In this document: piece after piece, positions 10,834 through 21,861 of the stretch | Position numbering within the stretch: position 1 is the first letter of the stretch | Layout: each line of letters begins with the position of its first letter | Source of the DNA: Euglena gracilis | Lineage: Eukaryota; Euglenida; Euglenophyceae; Euglenales | Assembly: GCA_039621445.1 (NCBI GenBank) | Contig: CP154954.1 | Coordinates: 19,144,642-19,208,641, forward strand | Length of the DNA: 64,000 nt | Direction: 5' to 3' | Notes under the pieces: model-generated | What the model was told of the DNA's origin: nothing | Seen by the model: only the letters and a program-made list of their open reading frames with translations | Database searches by the model: none | Made by a program: the position numbers and the translations under genes

Positions 10834-11873
10834 CTGCCGGGGGGTGGGGAGGAGTAACATCATTACAGCCAGGACACCGCCCGTGCTCTATTAGAGGGAC
10901 AGGGGGCTAGGTCTCCTGTGGGTGTTCACAACCTCGAGGATGATAAAAGAAGACGTTTTTTGGGGGGCTACGTTACAAAAACGACATAGATTCAGTGAAT
11001 GAATCTATTTCACTCACTGAAATGAGGAAGGAAATCATTCATCATTTCAGTGACGAATGGCTTCATTCATTCATCATGAAATGAAGAATTCCAATCGGCC
11101 AAAAAGCCCCGAAAAAAATCCAGCCAGGCCTTTGGCGGGGGGCAGAGCGATCCCCCAGAGGGGCGGGGACCTGAAACCCAAACAACCCAGTGACTAAGGC
11201 AGAACCCAAACACATGCCGAGACGCATGCACGGGTTGGGGCAGAAATGGGCAAGCCCAGCCGTTGAATATTGAACCAGGACGGTCGGAAGTCGGTTTTCA
11301 GGCACCGGAGCCACTTAGACAGCCGTGGTAGTGTGTGCGTCACAAATCCCAGTCCCAACCCCAGTTTTTTTTGGATTTTGGAACCCACTCGATGCCGGGC
11401 GGCCCTTTGGACCTCCCTTGGGAAACAGCGCCATAAATTTTTTCAAAAAATTAAAAAAAACCTTTAAAAGCCTTAAACAACGCTTTAAAACCCTGATTTT
11501 TTTTTGAGAAATTTCGCCTTAAACTAAATGATGCCAGTCCTCATTTAACAAAGATCCCAAGAAAATGGAGTTGCATTTGCTGCTTTGTGGGGAGTGGCCG
11601 GCCAAACTTTTTTTTTTACACCACTCAATCGGCGATGAAAGAAGAATGCTTTCCATTTGCACCTCAGACAGAGTTTTTCTTTTTAATGAAAACAGTGGCA
11701 ATTTAGCAATTGTCAAAAGAAAGAACAGCACGCACCAAGAGACACTTTTGGAGCGGAGGGCGGTCTTCTGGAAAAACAATGTCCTGGTCCTCCTAAAATG
11801 GCTCCATTTTCGATGCTGAACCTTTTTTTTGATTTGGGACTTCGGAGAAATCCTGTCTCAATTAGCGACAAGG

Positions 11874-11910
11874 CTGTGTGTGTGTATGTGCGCGCATGCG
11901 TGCGTGTTCA

Positions 11911-11964
<54 letters not shown>

Positions 11965-12002
11965 CGTGCGTGTGTGCGTGCGTGCGTGCGTGCGTGCGTG
12001 TA
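11874..12002 (+). repeat. (TG)n / (CGTG)n microsatellite
   Basis: About 130 bp of TG dinucleotides with CGTG variants, 46 bp from the donor of the exon at 12048. The open frames in it encode only Cys/Val or His/Thr. Confidence 0.95.
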
Positions 12003-12047
12003 GAGTGGCACCTACGGTGCCTGGGCATACTCCAACACGCCACTCAC

Positions 12048-12155
12048 CTGAGTCATCAAGACCAATGCATACATCTCCTTCTCGCCCTCCGTCACACGTG
12101 CATCAAACTTCTCAATGGCCTGTGTCACCCACGGATAGGAGTCATTGTACTTAAA
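12048..12155 (-). CDS. Exon ([19 protein letters not shown])
   Basis: Thirty-six codons, phase 0 at both ends, with acceptor TTGTGCAG and an ideal donor CAG|GTGAGT. It reads [19 protein letters not shown] and onward to VLMTQ. The Glu/Lys-rich middle suggests an amphipathic helix in a soluble loop following the hydrophobic exon upstream. Confidence 0.8.
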
Positions 12156-12409
12156 CTGCACAATGGGGGGCTATTATCCTGCTGGGTCACGAGTTTGATG
12201 GATTGGTTTGTGTGAAACTTTAATTGTCAAAATTTTCATCACGTCAATTAAAGTCACAGTCAAAGAAATTCCGAAAATTTTTGGCGAATCAATTCATATC
12301 ATTTCTTGGTTTCAATTCGGTCAAAATATACAAAACCCACCAGGGTGATATTTCAAATGAAGCATGAACTCTTTCAGAATTAACAAAAAAAGACATTTTC
12401 AGCTAACAC

Positions 12410-12629
12410 CAATCTGGTCATGAGCAGCTGCTGGATGGTCTGGACCATGACATCCATGGAGTCCCCAGTGGTACCTCGCAGCAGGTCCACGGAGGACGTC
12501 ATGAGGTCCATGAACACCACCCAGATGATGACAGCCGGCACCAGCGACAGGGCGACTGTCGATGTCCGGCAAAGCCCCAGGAGCGCGCTCCAAAAAATAA
12601 AACCGGGAATGAAAATGCCAATAAAAAAA
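12410..12629 (-). CDS. Exon with two transmembrane helices
   Basis: One base plus 73 codons, from acceptor AATTCAG to donor TTG|GTGTTA. Two hydrophobic stretches are seen: FFIGIFIPGFIFWSALLGLC and, after RTST, VALSLVPAVIIWVVFMDLM. A polar segment (DLLRGTTGDSMDVMVQTIQ) follows. This is the strongest sign that the gene encodes an integral membrane protein. The phase matches both neighbours. Confidence 0.75.
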
Positions 12630-12963
12630 CTGAATTATCATTAGAAATATAAAAAATAATAAATATAATAATAATAATAATAATAAATGAATAAAATAAT
12701 AACCATAAAAAAATGATAAATAAAATAAAAGAATAATAACTTCCAAAAAAAAAACTATGCTTTGTTCTGAAATACTGGGCACCACAGAAAATCTTGTTGA
12801 AGGGCAGAACTATTTAAATAAACTGGCATTCCTAGAAAAAGGAAAAAGTTGCAAAAAAAGAAGAATAAAAGCATTTTCGATGAGCCAGGAAAGAAAAAAT
12901 AATTGCAAAGATCAAGAGGCGTTTACCTTCCTTTAGTGTGGACAGTCCAGGCTCAATACAAAC

Positions 12964-13026
12964 CTTGCCGGGGCACAAGGGTCAGCATGAATGTAAACGA
13001 GATATGAAACTCCATGGAAAGCCAGC
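12964..13026 (-). CDS. Exon (GVSYLVYIHADPCAPA)
   Basis: Sixty-three bases between a strong acceptor (TTTTCCCACAG) and donor CAAG|GTTTG. Two frames are open. The one that joins the next exon in phase reads LAFHGVSYLVYIHADPCAP. The alternative frame, WLSMEFHISFTFMLTLVP, also looks membrane-like but does not join. This is the most upstream exon of the gene that I can support. Confidence 0.5.
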
Positions 13027-14221
13027 CTGTGGGAAAACAGGACAGAGACAGGATTTCACTTTTCAGCAAAAAACAAAAAAAAACAAACAAAAAAACAAAA
13101 AAAATCAGTACAAAGAAAAAAATGTTCAGCCGTTCAAAGCATTGCTTCTTCGTCGTCTTGCACCCTTTCTTTTAAATCCCGGAATCGTTCACCAGGCAAA
13201 AACGTATGTTGCTTGGAGGGGTGCCTCATTCCAATGTGGAGCAAAACGAAAGGGAAACCCATTCTGCAGCCACCGTGACACTGTTGGACGCAGTGGGAAT
13301 CAACCAGAGTGCTTTCAATTTCAAATTAATTATGCAAATTGGATATGAACCACACACAACACAGATTTCGATATGCGCACGTACGACGTAGTAACACTTT
13401 GCTTCTGATCGCTTTGGTCGTGACACCAAAATTTACGGGAGAAAAAAATACGAGCACTCGAGCACGCAAGCAGGATTTCTGATAGAGAATAACAAACAAT
13501 GGTATCTCTGAGTTCATGATCCATGGTGCTTGGATTTCCTTTCCCTTTTCCTTTTCTTTTTGCCAAAACGGCTGAAACTGCAACAATCGCCGGTGGATTG
13601 GAAACCCAAGAAACTCATTGTTATCATCCGCAGGTTTTACAACAATCCCAAAAATATAGGTGCCACAGTGAATTGGGGTGAGCGTTGGCAGCGGCAGAAG
13701 GGACGGAACGAGCAGCATTTTCAAATCCAACGAGATAAACTCGGATAAATTGCACCAACGAGGTGGAGCGAACCTCCAAAGCAAGGCGCTGCTTAGAGAC
13801 CCTCTCAGGGGTATTTCACCTCAGAGACTGGAAATTTTGGGCAGCCTGGAAAAAGGGCAGATGGGGGGGTGAATTGGACCCTCCCTCCGTCACAGGGAGG
13901 GGGCAATCCTACCCATTTTGGACCCCTTTGCGGGTGAATAACTCGGGGCCAGGCGGGGAGTTGGGGGTCGAATGGAGGTGATTCGGAAACTAGAAATCCG
14001 ACTGACAAAAAAATTCTGGGAACGGAGCTGGGATCAGGGTGATAATCCGCCGGTTCCCGAGGTGCCCCGACCCGGGGGAGGGTGGGGAGGAGGAGAGGAG
14101 GGTGGGGAGAGTGGCGCGGTCTGGGTGACCGATTATCGTCCCAGCGAGAAGCACCGGACCAAAAAGTTTTACCCTCGAAGCGCCGGAAGGAAAAATTGAC
14201 CTTTTTGGGGGTTACCCAGTA

Positions 14222-14930
14222 CCCCCCCCCCTTGTCTAAGCACCGGAAAAGATGGGTAAGAACGGGGGGATGGTGCTTATTTTGCCAAAATATGGGTAAG
14301 AACAGGGGGGGGGGGGAATGCAACTTGGCTCTTCAAATTATGCAAGTCAAAAAAAAATGCAAAAAATGCAAAAAAAAATTGCAACTTGCATGAAAACCTT
14401 GAGAAAAAGCTGGAATATGAAAGAGCTTTGCTGCCTAAAATCAAAAAAAATTTCCAGGGCAAAATATTTTATGTACAAAATGCAAAAAAAAAAGAAAAAA
14501 AATCCAAACATACGGCAACCAACTACAAAATTTTTTTCCAGAGCAAACTATTTTATGCAAAAAAAATGCAAAAAAATGCAAAAAAAATGCAAATTTCGGG
14601 AAAACCTGATTATGCAAAAAAAATGCAAATTATGCAAGTTGCATTCCCCCCCCCCCTTGGTAAGAACCAGGGGGGTGGTGCTTAGACAAGGTGGAAAAAT
14701 TTGACTGCAAAAAAAAATCCGGCGCTTCGCGCCAAAAAGGAAAAATTTACCTAATTTTGGAGGTCCACTGTTGAACTTACACACATTTGGATGCAGAAAT
14801 CAACAATACCTCACCAAATCAGGTCTCAGAAGTTGCAGAAATTTCGAAATTTTTCAGATATTTCCCTTAAAATGCGATGACCTTTAAAAAGATGGGTAAG
14901 AACCGGGGGGGTGCTTAGACAAGGGTGGTA
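14222..14930 (+). mobile_element. TA-flanked MITE (CTTGTCTAAGCACC ends), copy 1
   Basis: Ends are CCCTTGTCTAAGCACC and GGTGCTTAGACAAGGG, flanked by TA (14220-14221 and 14931-14932). The core matches 56179-56573 almost base for base: GACTGCAAAAAAAATCCGGC, a hairpin at GGCGCTTCGCGCC, and CAGGTCTCAGAAGTTGCAG. A second element (14316-14646) sits inside; without it the length is 378 bp, close to 395 bp for copy 2. Confidence 0.75.
14316..14646 (+). mobile_element. MITE nested in another MITE (GAATGCAACTT ends)
   Basis: Inverted ends GAATGCAACTTG and CAAGTTGCATTC bound a core of ATGCAAAAAA repeats. Related ATGCAAAAAA sequence ending in GCAACTTGCAT occurs at 49815-49895, and a more diverged one at 18370-18570. 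It interrupts a G run of the host element, so it inserted later. Confidence 0.7.
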
Positions 14931-15678
14931 TGTTTGGGGGGTATCCCGGGTGCGGGCCTCAAAATAACGACTCCCTTGTGTTTCAGATACACTTTGGGGG
15001 GCTAATGCCTCTTGTTTCTCAACTCTTCGATCAACGATCAACGACCACATATGTGGTCCGATGATTATTATATTTTTCAGGAAAGTACAATCACTGAAAA
15101 TAAAAGGTCTGTGGAGCGTGGCTGCACGTGGGGGCCCATGGCACCCAAGCAAAAAAACCCAAAACCTTGGGTCTTTCTGCTTGATAACACGTTTTTGTTG
15201 ATGCACAAAAATGATGATTTGTTGCACGTGAAAACCCAGAAAAAGGACCTTATTCATTCATGCCCAGCTACAATTTGGTTTCCTAATTGCCACTTCCTTC
15301 TTGTGAGTGAGGAGGGCCGGTGGCAGAAAAGAGACGAGCAGCAAGAAAGAAAGGCAAATACTCGGATGAGCTTCACAGGGGAAGCAGGAGAAGGGGTGTG
15401 TGCCAATGACGCGGTGTGTGAACAAAACGGTGTTATGAGCGGATAGTACAGCGAAGCTCCAAAAACATACAGACACAGCGTGGGAGAGAAAAAACACGAA
15501 CAGGTGGCAAACATGGGGCGCCGAACCGTTGGACAAACATACCTCCAGAAGCACAATCTTATTTCAAAAGACTATTTCCAGGAATTTCCAGCATGATGCA
15601 ATTGTGAAGAAAGAAAACACATCACAAAAGTTTAATTGCCCTCAAAATAAACTCAACATGATTTATCATTTCAACTTA

Positions 15679-16093
15679 CCCCCCCCCCCCAATGTCCAAT
15701 GACCGGTAACCTCTGTCCTCTGACCGGGGGGGGGGGGTGGTCGTTGGACATAGGGTAGTGACCAAAAAGGTGTCCTCTGACCGGGGGGGGGGTGGTCGTT
15801 GGACATGGGGTCAAAAGAAAGTTAGTGGGTACCCGGGTCCCTACCCACCAAAAATGACCAAATTTTCCCTTCCGGCGCTTTGCGCCGAAAATTTTGGGCA
15901 ATTTTGACAAATTTTTGTCCAAAAAGTGTCAAAAATGGAAGTTTGGCGAAACTTTTGGCATTTTTTGGGCAAAATTTTTCGTCCCGGCGCTTCACACCGG
16001 GACCAAAAATTTGATAAAACCTCCGAAAAGGTGTCCTCTGACCGGGGGGAAGGTCATTGGACATAGGGGGGTTGTTGGACATAGGGGGGGGGG
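15679..16093. mobile_element. TA-flanked MITE (TGTCCAACGACC-type)
   Basis: Left end is a C run then AATGTCCAATGACCGG; right end is GTCATTGGACATAGG and a G run. TA flanks both sides. Four TGTCCAA/TTGGACA blocks lie inside, plus the hairpin GGCGCTTTGCGCC. Fragments of the family occur at 23275, 47690, 48236 and 53975. Confidence 0.6.
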
Positions 16094-16706
16094 TAGTTCA
16101 TTATTTGGGCATCCGAATCCAGCAGCCAGAGTTTACCATTCTGCAGGGTATAATTGAACCGAAAAAGGGGACAATAAGCTCTTCTACAGCTCTTAGACAG
16201 AAAACCAATATTAGCGGAAACGGAAATTTCAGCAAATTCCATCGATGAATTGCTTTTTTAACTTGGGTTGGGTTGTTGTGTTTCCCTTTTCTTGATGGCT
16301 AAACCTTTTATCCCCAACACAAGAGAGAAACAGTGGCCACATCGTACGGAAGCCCAAAATCCAGATTGTTATATCTCAGCGATGCCCCCCAGCAGAGAGG
16401 GTCTGCCGCCTGCGCAGTGCCAGCCCGCCGTGCCTGCTGTGGGGTTAATCCCAGACAGAGGCAAACAGCCGAGGGCAAAAGGTGTGCAAAGGGGAAAAGA
16501 CACGGAACGATTATGATGGAGACTTGAGAAGGGGCATTTTGGGAGGCAGTTAAGCCGATGGAGCAGGCGAGTCAATTGCCGCATGGGGTTTGTGGACAGC
16601 AGAATGGATTGAATCCCTCCCTCTCTGCCCGCCAACACCACTCATTTCCCACAGGCTTTAGACCTCTGGCTTCTCCAGCACATTCATATACCCTGTGTGC
16701 CTCCCG

Positions 16707-16983
16707 GGCTTGTGCTTAGTCGGGGTGCTAGGGGCAGGCACCCCATAGCACCCGATCCGACCCCCCTTGGGGGGGGTAGGGTTTTTTGGGGGTGCCTGCC
16801 CCTAGCAGGCACCCCCCTCCGACCCCGGTGCCTTCGGCGCCGGGGGCCCGGAAAAGCCCATTTTCAATGAAAATTTTCTGGGTCCCCCGGACCCCTATCC
16901 CCCCCCCCGGGGGGTGCCTGCTAGGGGCAGGCACCCTATAGCACCCACCCCCCTCCCCCCCCCGGTCGGTAAGCACAAGCACG
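16707..16983 (-). mobile_element. CAGGCTTG-family hAT-like MITE, copy
   Basis: Inverted ends CGGGCTTGTGCTTA and TAAGCACAAGCACG enclose two GGTGCCTGCCCCTAGCAGG-type hairpins and a GGTGCCTTCGGCGCC loop. The flanks GTGCCTCC and GTGCCTTG agree at 6 of 8 positions, consistent with an old 8-bp target duplication. Confidence 0.7.
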
Positions 16984-18133
16984 GTGCCTTGTAACCTTTT
17001 GAGTACATTCATTGCTTACATTCTGAAGAGCAGAAACTTTGGACGTCGTCGGTTGGTGTTAAGTTGCTGCTGGCTTGTTTGAATGGCTTTCTCTGAAAAC
17101 TTGGAGAGACAAAAAAAGCAGGAGAAACATTACATACAAAATAAGGCAAAGGAGTTTCTTTCCAAATTTTTCAGGAGTAGAAAAATATCATCGATGCATA
17201 TGGCAGGGATTTTTCTTAAGGTCTCCGGGGAGCTGGCAGGGTTGAAAATGGTGCTGGCTGGAAAACAAAAGCGTTGGCTGGACCCCCCACCCTCCAGGGA
17301 GCGGTCCAGGGGCTACCGGGCTAGACCTGGCTGCCACCTGAAAACAGCCAAAGAAAAGCCCTGGGTTGGACTTGTTTTGGGCAAAATTTTGAGGCGAACC
17401 CCCCCAAAATACCAAAAATGGCCAACTTTGGCCATTTTGACCACCCCTTCAAGAGCCGTCGGCGCTTAACGACGAAATTTTCTCGGTCTAGCCGGCTTCG
17501 CCGGGCTGGAAGAACCTTGTTTCCGCTCAACACCCGGAGGGGAGAGTCCACACCCTGGCTGGGAGCCGCTGGCAATTTCGGGGAGGGTGTGCGCCTATTT
17601 TCACTGATTTCCGGCATCGGGTTAGGGTTGGGACTGGCGTGCCAAAAATAGGTATATATGTGAGAAAATTTATGTGTCTCTGTCAATTTATATGTATGTG
17701 TGTACATGTATGTATTTTTGCAATCTCCTGCAACGTTCAAAGAAACAAAACACTCACATATCAACAACATACATACACAGGTTTGTGGGAATGCATTGGG
17801 ATACATATGCCAATATGCACAATGACACGTACAAAACAATTTGAGTATAAAATGCGTATGCAAATGGACAGTTGTGGCTCGGAGGCACGCAAACACACAC
17901 ACAGACACATCACATATCATGCAGACAAAGAAATACAATACAAATGCACATGCAAATGCAAAAGAATTTGGCATCAAACTAATGACCCCCCCACTGTCGG
18001 GTTGGCCAGTACCGAGGACCCTGACTTCCCATCAGGACAGGTTGGCCGGTACTGGGTCCCTGACAACTTCCAGGGATGGACCCAAGGGGGGGGGGGGTTG
18101 GTTCCAAAAGAAAACAAACCCGAAGGATGGCAG

Positions 18134-18251
18134 CTAAACGCACTTAACTTCGAACTGCATCTTGATGTGAATCTTCACTCTTGTGGTAGGGGACGGCAAG
18201 GTCTCTGTGCGGGTCACCACAAAGCCAAGGTTACACAAGAGCAGGAGGGCC
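18134..18251 (-). CDS. ART gene 1, last exon with stop codon
   Basis: One base plus 38 codons and TAG. It reads LLLLCNLGFVVTRTETLPS, then TTRVKIHIKMQFEVKCV. The paralogous exon at 56825-56940 ends LYEVTCV and TGA at the same place, which fixes the C-terminus. In the family this part would form the last beta strands after the catalytic glutamates. Entry phase matches the GC donor at 18624 exactly. Confidence 0.85.
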
Positions 18252-18623
18252 CTGCTCCTTGCGAAATTAATACAAGGGAGGGAGGGTGGGTGGGTGAAAA
18301 AAAGAGGACTGAAACAGAAAAATCTACTGTGAGAAGGGGGGGGGTATATTCAACAAGGCTCCTCAAAATATGTAACGCAAAAAAAAATGCAAAAAAATAA
18401 AAATATTCAAAAAATGCGACTTTCACAAATTCTTCATTCCGCAAAAAAATGCAAAATGCAAAAAAATAAAAAATTTCAAGAATTTCAATTATGCAAAAAA
18501 CCCTCAAAATTATTCAATTAGACATTATATCATGACCCACAAAAAATGCAAATAATGCACCTTGCCTGAGCCTTTGCTGTGATATACCCCTTGGCATGGC
18601 ATTCCACCTCACACAGGGCCAGC

Positions 18624-18877
18624 CTGGGTGGCAGCAGGATCTCGCGCTCGTTGGGGAAGGCGCTCACCCCATCCAGGTGGACCAGCTTGTTGCAGAACGT
18701 CCGCGGGACGGTGATGACGAAGAGGTGGACCCCGAAGATGACGGCGCTGTCTTGGAGGCTGGTGGAGGTGAAGCCGGACCAGATGAAACGCTGCGGCGTC
18801 AGGGGGGTCGAGAGACGACCGTGGCTTGCATCCTCCCCCGTCCACGAGACATCCGAGAGACCACAGAATAGAATTTC
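18624..18877 (-). CDS. ART gene 1, catalytic exon (STS and ExE)
   Basis: Eighty-four codons plus two bases, from TTAG|GAA to CCCAG|GCTGGC, a GC donor. It holds QRFIWSGFTSTSLQDSAVI, then GVHLFVITVPRTFCNKL and VSAFPNEREILLPP. FTSTS matches the S-T-S strand that binds nicotinamide ribose in R-S-E ADP-ribosyltransferases. FPNEREILLPP matches the ARTT loop, with E-x-E giving the transferase and catalytic glutamates. In gene 2 the same protein region is split by an intron after the STS strand. Confidence 0.9.
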
Positions 18878-19475
18878 CTAACACCCCCCCCCCCCAAAAT
18901 ATAACACCCCAGGACTTGGGGGGAGGTGATTAGACCCTCCTGAAACTGCGAAAATGCTCCCAAAATGGGTGATTTTAAACATTTTCGAGTTTTGCCGATG
19001 TTGCATTTTCGAGTTTTGGCACCTTTTGAGGCCATTTTCATTTCATTTACAAAAATCGTGACTTTGCAATTATTTTTGGACCCTCTGGGGGGGTTTCGGT
19101 CAAAAATTTCAGCAAAAATCCAAAAAGTAGACCCCCCAAAATAAGACCCCCCTTAAGTCTTGTCTTTGGGGGGCATTACTCATTCGAGCCGATCTTTGGT
19201 CAAAAACCTAAGCGAGGGGGTTCTACCTGGGTCCTTTTTAATAAGCTTAAAACTGTTTTCCCAGTTCTTGCAGGCCTAGAGGAAAAAAATATTGATTGAC
19301 GACGCCAAACAAATACTTCAAAAGGTGAGTTCTGATTCTATATTCACTCTGGGACATTGGGGGGTGAGGGTGGTTTTTCCCAAGACAAGACACCTGGTGC
19401 ACACCACCCGGGAGCAGGGTGTATGGGAAAGCCTGGTGGGGAGATTGGACCCCCCCCCCCAAGGTCACCACTCAC

Positions 19476-19622
19476 CATAGCATTTGAAGGATAAAATTCA
19501 GTTGCCCCCCTGGCCTTTTCCACGTACAGCTGCAGGTGGTTGGGCTGTAACGTGGTGCGGCGGTACAGCGTGATGGACTGGTCGGCCGGCTGGAGCAGGG
19601 TCGTCAACAGCAGGTCCCAGCA
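19476..19622 (-). CDS. ART gene 1, exon with catalytic arginine
   Basis: It reads WDLLLTTLLQPADQSITLYR, then RTTLQPNHLQLYVEKARGA, and ends at ATG|GTGAGT in phase 0, joining the next exon in frame. ITLYRRTTL aligns with the Y-R-G strand that gives the first R of R-S-E. The start is approximate: the AG used by the paralog is CCCATG here, and the upstream homology runs in another frame, so a 1-base shift is possible. Confidence 0.75.
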
Positions 19623-19727
19623 TGGGCCCCGCCACGATGCCCGAGAGGTCTCCCGGCTCACACAGCAGCGAGCATCTGGCGTCGCACCACCTCAGGAGCC
19701 ACCTCCTTGGAAATGGGGGATACGGTG

Positions 19728-20163
19728 CAGGGAATTTCTTAAGGACCCCACAGGGGGGGTCCAGCCTCTGGCTGGCAAAAAGGCTGCTGGCCGGAAATGA
19801 GCTGCTGGCTGGACCCCCCCGGGGGGGGGGGTAGGGGGGAGGGGGCTGGGCTGGGCTGGGTCGATGAAAAACAAAAATTTCTGAAACATTTTTTTTTGCC
19901 ATTTTCGACATCTTGATGGATGGAACTAAATCAAGGCTGGGGGGCTGTGATGGAAGAAGGTGCGATGAGGGGGAAAAATGCATGGATAGGTGAGCTGGGC
20001 AGCCCAGTTGGCTGGCCAGCCTGCGGCCAGCTGGCCCGGCCTCCCGGGGGGGGGGGGGGGCGCCCAGCCCGAATTTGGGCTGCTGGCCGGATTTGAGCTG
20101 CTGGCTGGCTGGAACCCCCCCGGGGGGGGGGGTAGGGTACCCTCCGGCTTAAGAAATTCCCTG
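19728..20163. mobile_element. hAT-like MITE with perfect 8-bp duplication
   Basis: Terminal inverted repeats CAGGGAATTTCTTAAG are perfect over 16 bp, and ATACGGTG flanks both ends (19720-19727 and 20164-20171). The core holds GGTCCAGCC and GCTGCTGGCTGG repeats. These features are those of a non-autonomous hAT element; no transposase frame is present. Related fragments lie at 17.2, 20.56, 29.44, 32.0 and 54.0-54.4 kb. Confidence 0.9.
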
Positions 20164-20171
20164 ATACGGTG

Positions 20172-21562
20172 TGTACCGGTGAGAAAGGGGGCAGGGGAGA
20201 AAGAGAGCAGAACATCAAAACATTCAACTTCGATTAACTTGGAACCTTTTGTTTGCTTCAAAAAAACAAAGACCAATTTTCAAAAAAAAAATGGTCGTAG
20301 ATGTCCCCATCCCAGCCCACCCCCAAATACCCCCTCCACCGGGAAACTGTCAGTTGCCAGGTCAAAAAGTGGGTAAGGTGGGGGAGGGGTTATTTTGCAA
20401 AACACGGGTAAAGACCAGGGGTGGAAAAACTGCAACAAAAAAAACTGATGCCTCATCGAAAAAAGAAAAAAATTCTCATCACTCTTCGAGATTGATCGCA
20501 GCAGCAGAGCCCATAACGTTGCATCGCGGCATCGACAACACCGATGCTCCCGTGGTCAGGGGTTTTCTTAAGGACCCCAGTGGGAGGTTCCATAGGCTGG
20601 CTGGACAAAACGAGCTGGTTGGACCCCCCTGGGTGGTCCGTAGTTGGGTGGGGTCCAGCCGGCTGGCAGCTGGACCCGGCAGGGGATGCGCAAAAATGTG
20701 CATTTAATGTGTGTTTTTGTTTTGAAAAAATGTGCAAAATGCTCAAAATTTGAGAAAAAAGGTGCAAAAATAAAAAAAATGAAAAATGCCCCCCCCCCCA
20801 AATATGCAAAAGGCACCAAATTTGCAACAATTATATGGAATTTTGAGGAAAGTGTCAGTTGCAAAAAAAAATCCCAGCTGGGACCAAACGTCGAAAAAAA
20901 TTCAAACCCAAATCCCCCTAAAAATGCCATTTTTTGACCATTTTGCCCTCCTTTGTTTGGCACTTTGTGCTGAAAATTTCGGCCCAGCCCAGCTTCGCCA
21001 GCCAGAACCTCAGCCAGCCAGCCAGCACCTTTTTCCAGCCAACAGGTCCCAGCTGGGCTGCGGACCTGTTGCAGACCCAAAGAAATTGAGGCAGGGACAC
21101 CAGAATGTTATTCATTTACAGGAGAAGCGGAAAAGACACCAAAATGCTGCAGTTTCTTTCGCCCCCACCAAATTATCAGTACCAGGAGAATATGAGAATA
21201 TGAGAATTTGAATATGAGAAGACTCAGGGGAGCGGACTCCATAACAGTGGATCCGAGAAACACATCCCATTTCAGCCAAAAGACACTCAGGTGAAAAGAT
21301 ACCATTGCTCGAATCATCAATGCTCAAACAGGTAAGCACAGTGCAAAAATCCCAATGAAATCAGAGCAGTGTAAAGGTGGGGGGCAGGTTTCGGGCCGAA
21401 AAAAAACCCCCAAAATGGCCAAAAGTGCCATTTTGGGATCTTTTTGGGCAAAAAAATGTCAAAAAGTACTTCCAAAAGGTGTCCCCCCGAGAGAACCCTC
21501 GGGGGGGGGGAGTGACAGAGTGGTCAAAGGGGGGAAAAGCAGGTCGCATCCGTGACCCCCAC
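20172..21562. other. Intron with MITE fragments
   Basis: 20557-21100 begins CAGGGGTTTTCTTAAGGACC, like the element at 19728, and continues with GCTGG and TTGAAAAAATG blocks, but lacks a clear right end. The remainder is AT-rich. No exon recognised. Confidence 0.5.
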
Positions 21563-21627
21563 CAACAGGGCCTTGATGAAGGGCATGAAACAGGCCAGGT
21601 CCTCTTTGTTGTCGCGGGCATTGGCTG
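21563..21627 (-). CDS. ART gene 1, helical exon (FMPFIKALL)
   Basis: Two bases plus 21 codons: ANARDNKEDLACFMPFIKAL plus L. The paralog at 62750-62814 has the same length and splice positions (AAAG acceptor, TTG|GTGGGG donor) and reads FMPFIKALL as well. It exits in phase 0 into the exon with the catalytic arginine. In the family this is the helix before the Y-R-G strand. Confidence 0.85.
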
Positions 21628-21861
21628 CTTTTGCAGGCGACTTAGTCTGCCCGCCATCCGTCGGTTAAAAGGGAATTCCGGCTGTTCGGGAGACCAGTGG
21701 TATTTCCCCAAGCTGTTTCATCTTCCTCTACCCAGCACCTGCTTCACACTCCTGGGAAACGTTCACGTGTTTCGGCCAGTATGGGGACCCGGACAACCTT
21801 TTATCGTAGCAGGTTGGGATCAGTCATGCCGAGAACCTGCGTGGGCCCCGACCAGGCTGTT

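Larger units (their letters stand above)
592..13026 (-). other. Multi-exon gene, unknown membrane/extracellular protein
   Basis: This entry groups the minus-strand exons listed below, 12964-13026 down to about 592; the gene may run off the left edge. Phases agree along two runs: 12964-13026, 12410-12629, 12048-12155, 10588-10833; and 3614-3775, 3108-3180, 2571-2702, 2077-2118, 1869-2039, 1085-1159, 592-668. Exons 10236-10341 and 5565-5724 lie between the runs but do not join in phase, so exons are missing or misplaced there. The upstream part has two hydrophobic helices. The downstream part is beta-rich with a WRYV...WVNG stretch like LamG/concanavalin folds. I recognise no family. Splitting into two genes is possible. 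Confidence 0.6.
13027..18133. other. Intergenic or intron DNA, MITE-rich
   Basis: Besides the elements listed separately, 13895-14020 matches 39068-39190 in reverse orientation around GCGAGTTATTCACGCG-like sequence. 17210-17540 is a CAGGGATTTTTCTTAAG element with GCTGG repeats. 17640-17960 is an ATGTGT/CATATG-rich tract. Weak minus-strand coding candidates at 13600-13740 and 16160-16230 (YCPLFRFNYTLQN before AATG|GTAAAC) were noted but not called. Confidence 0.45.

Noticed and set aside
15254-15556. 100-codon minus-strand hydrophobic frame
   Set aside because: Two minus frames and one plus frame are open across the same bases, and no splice sites or phase links were found.
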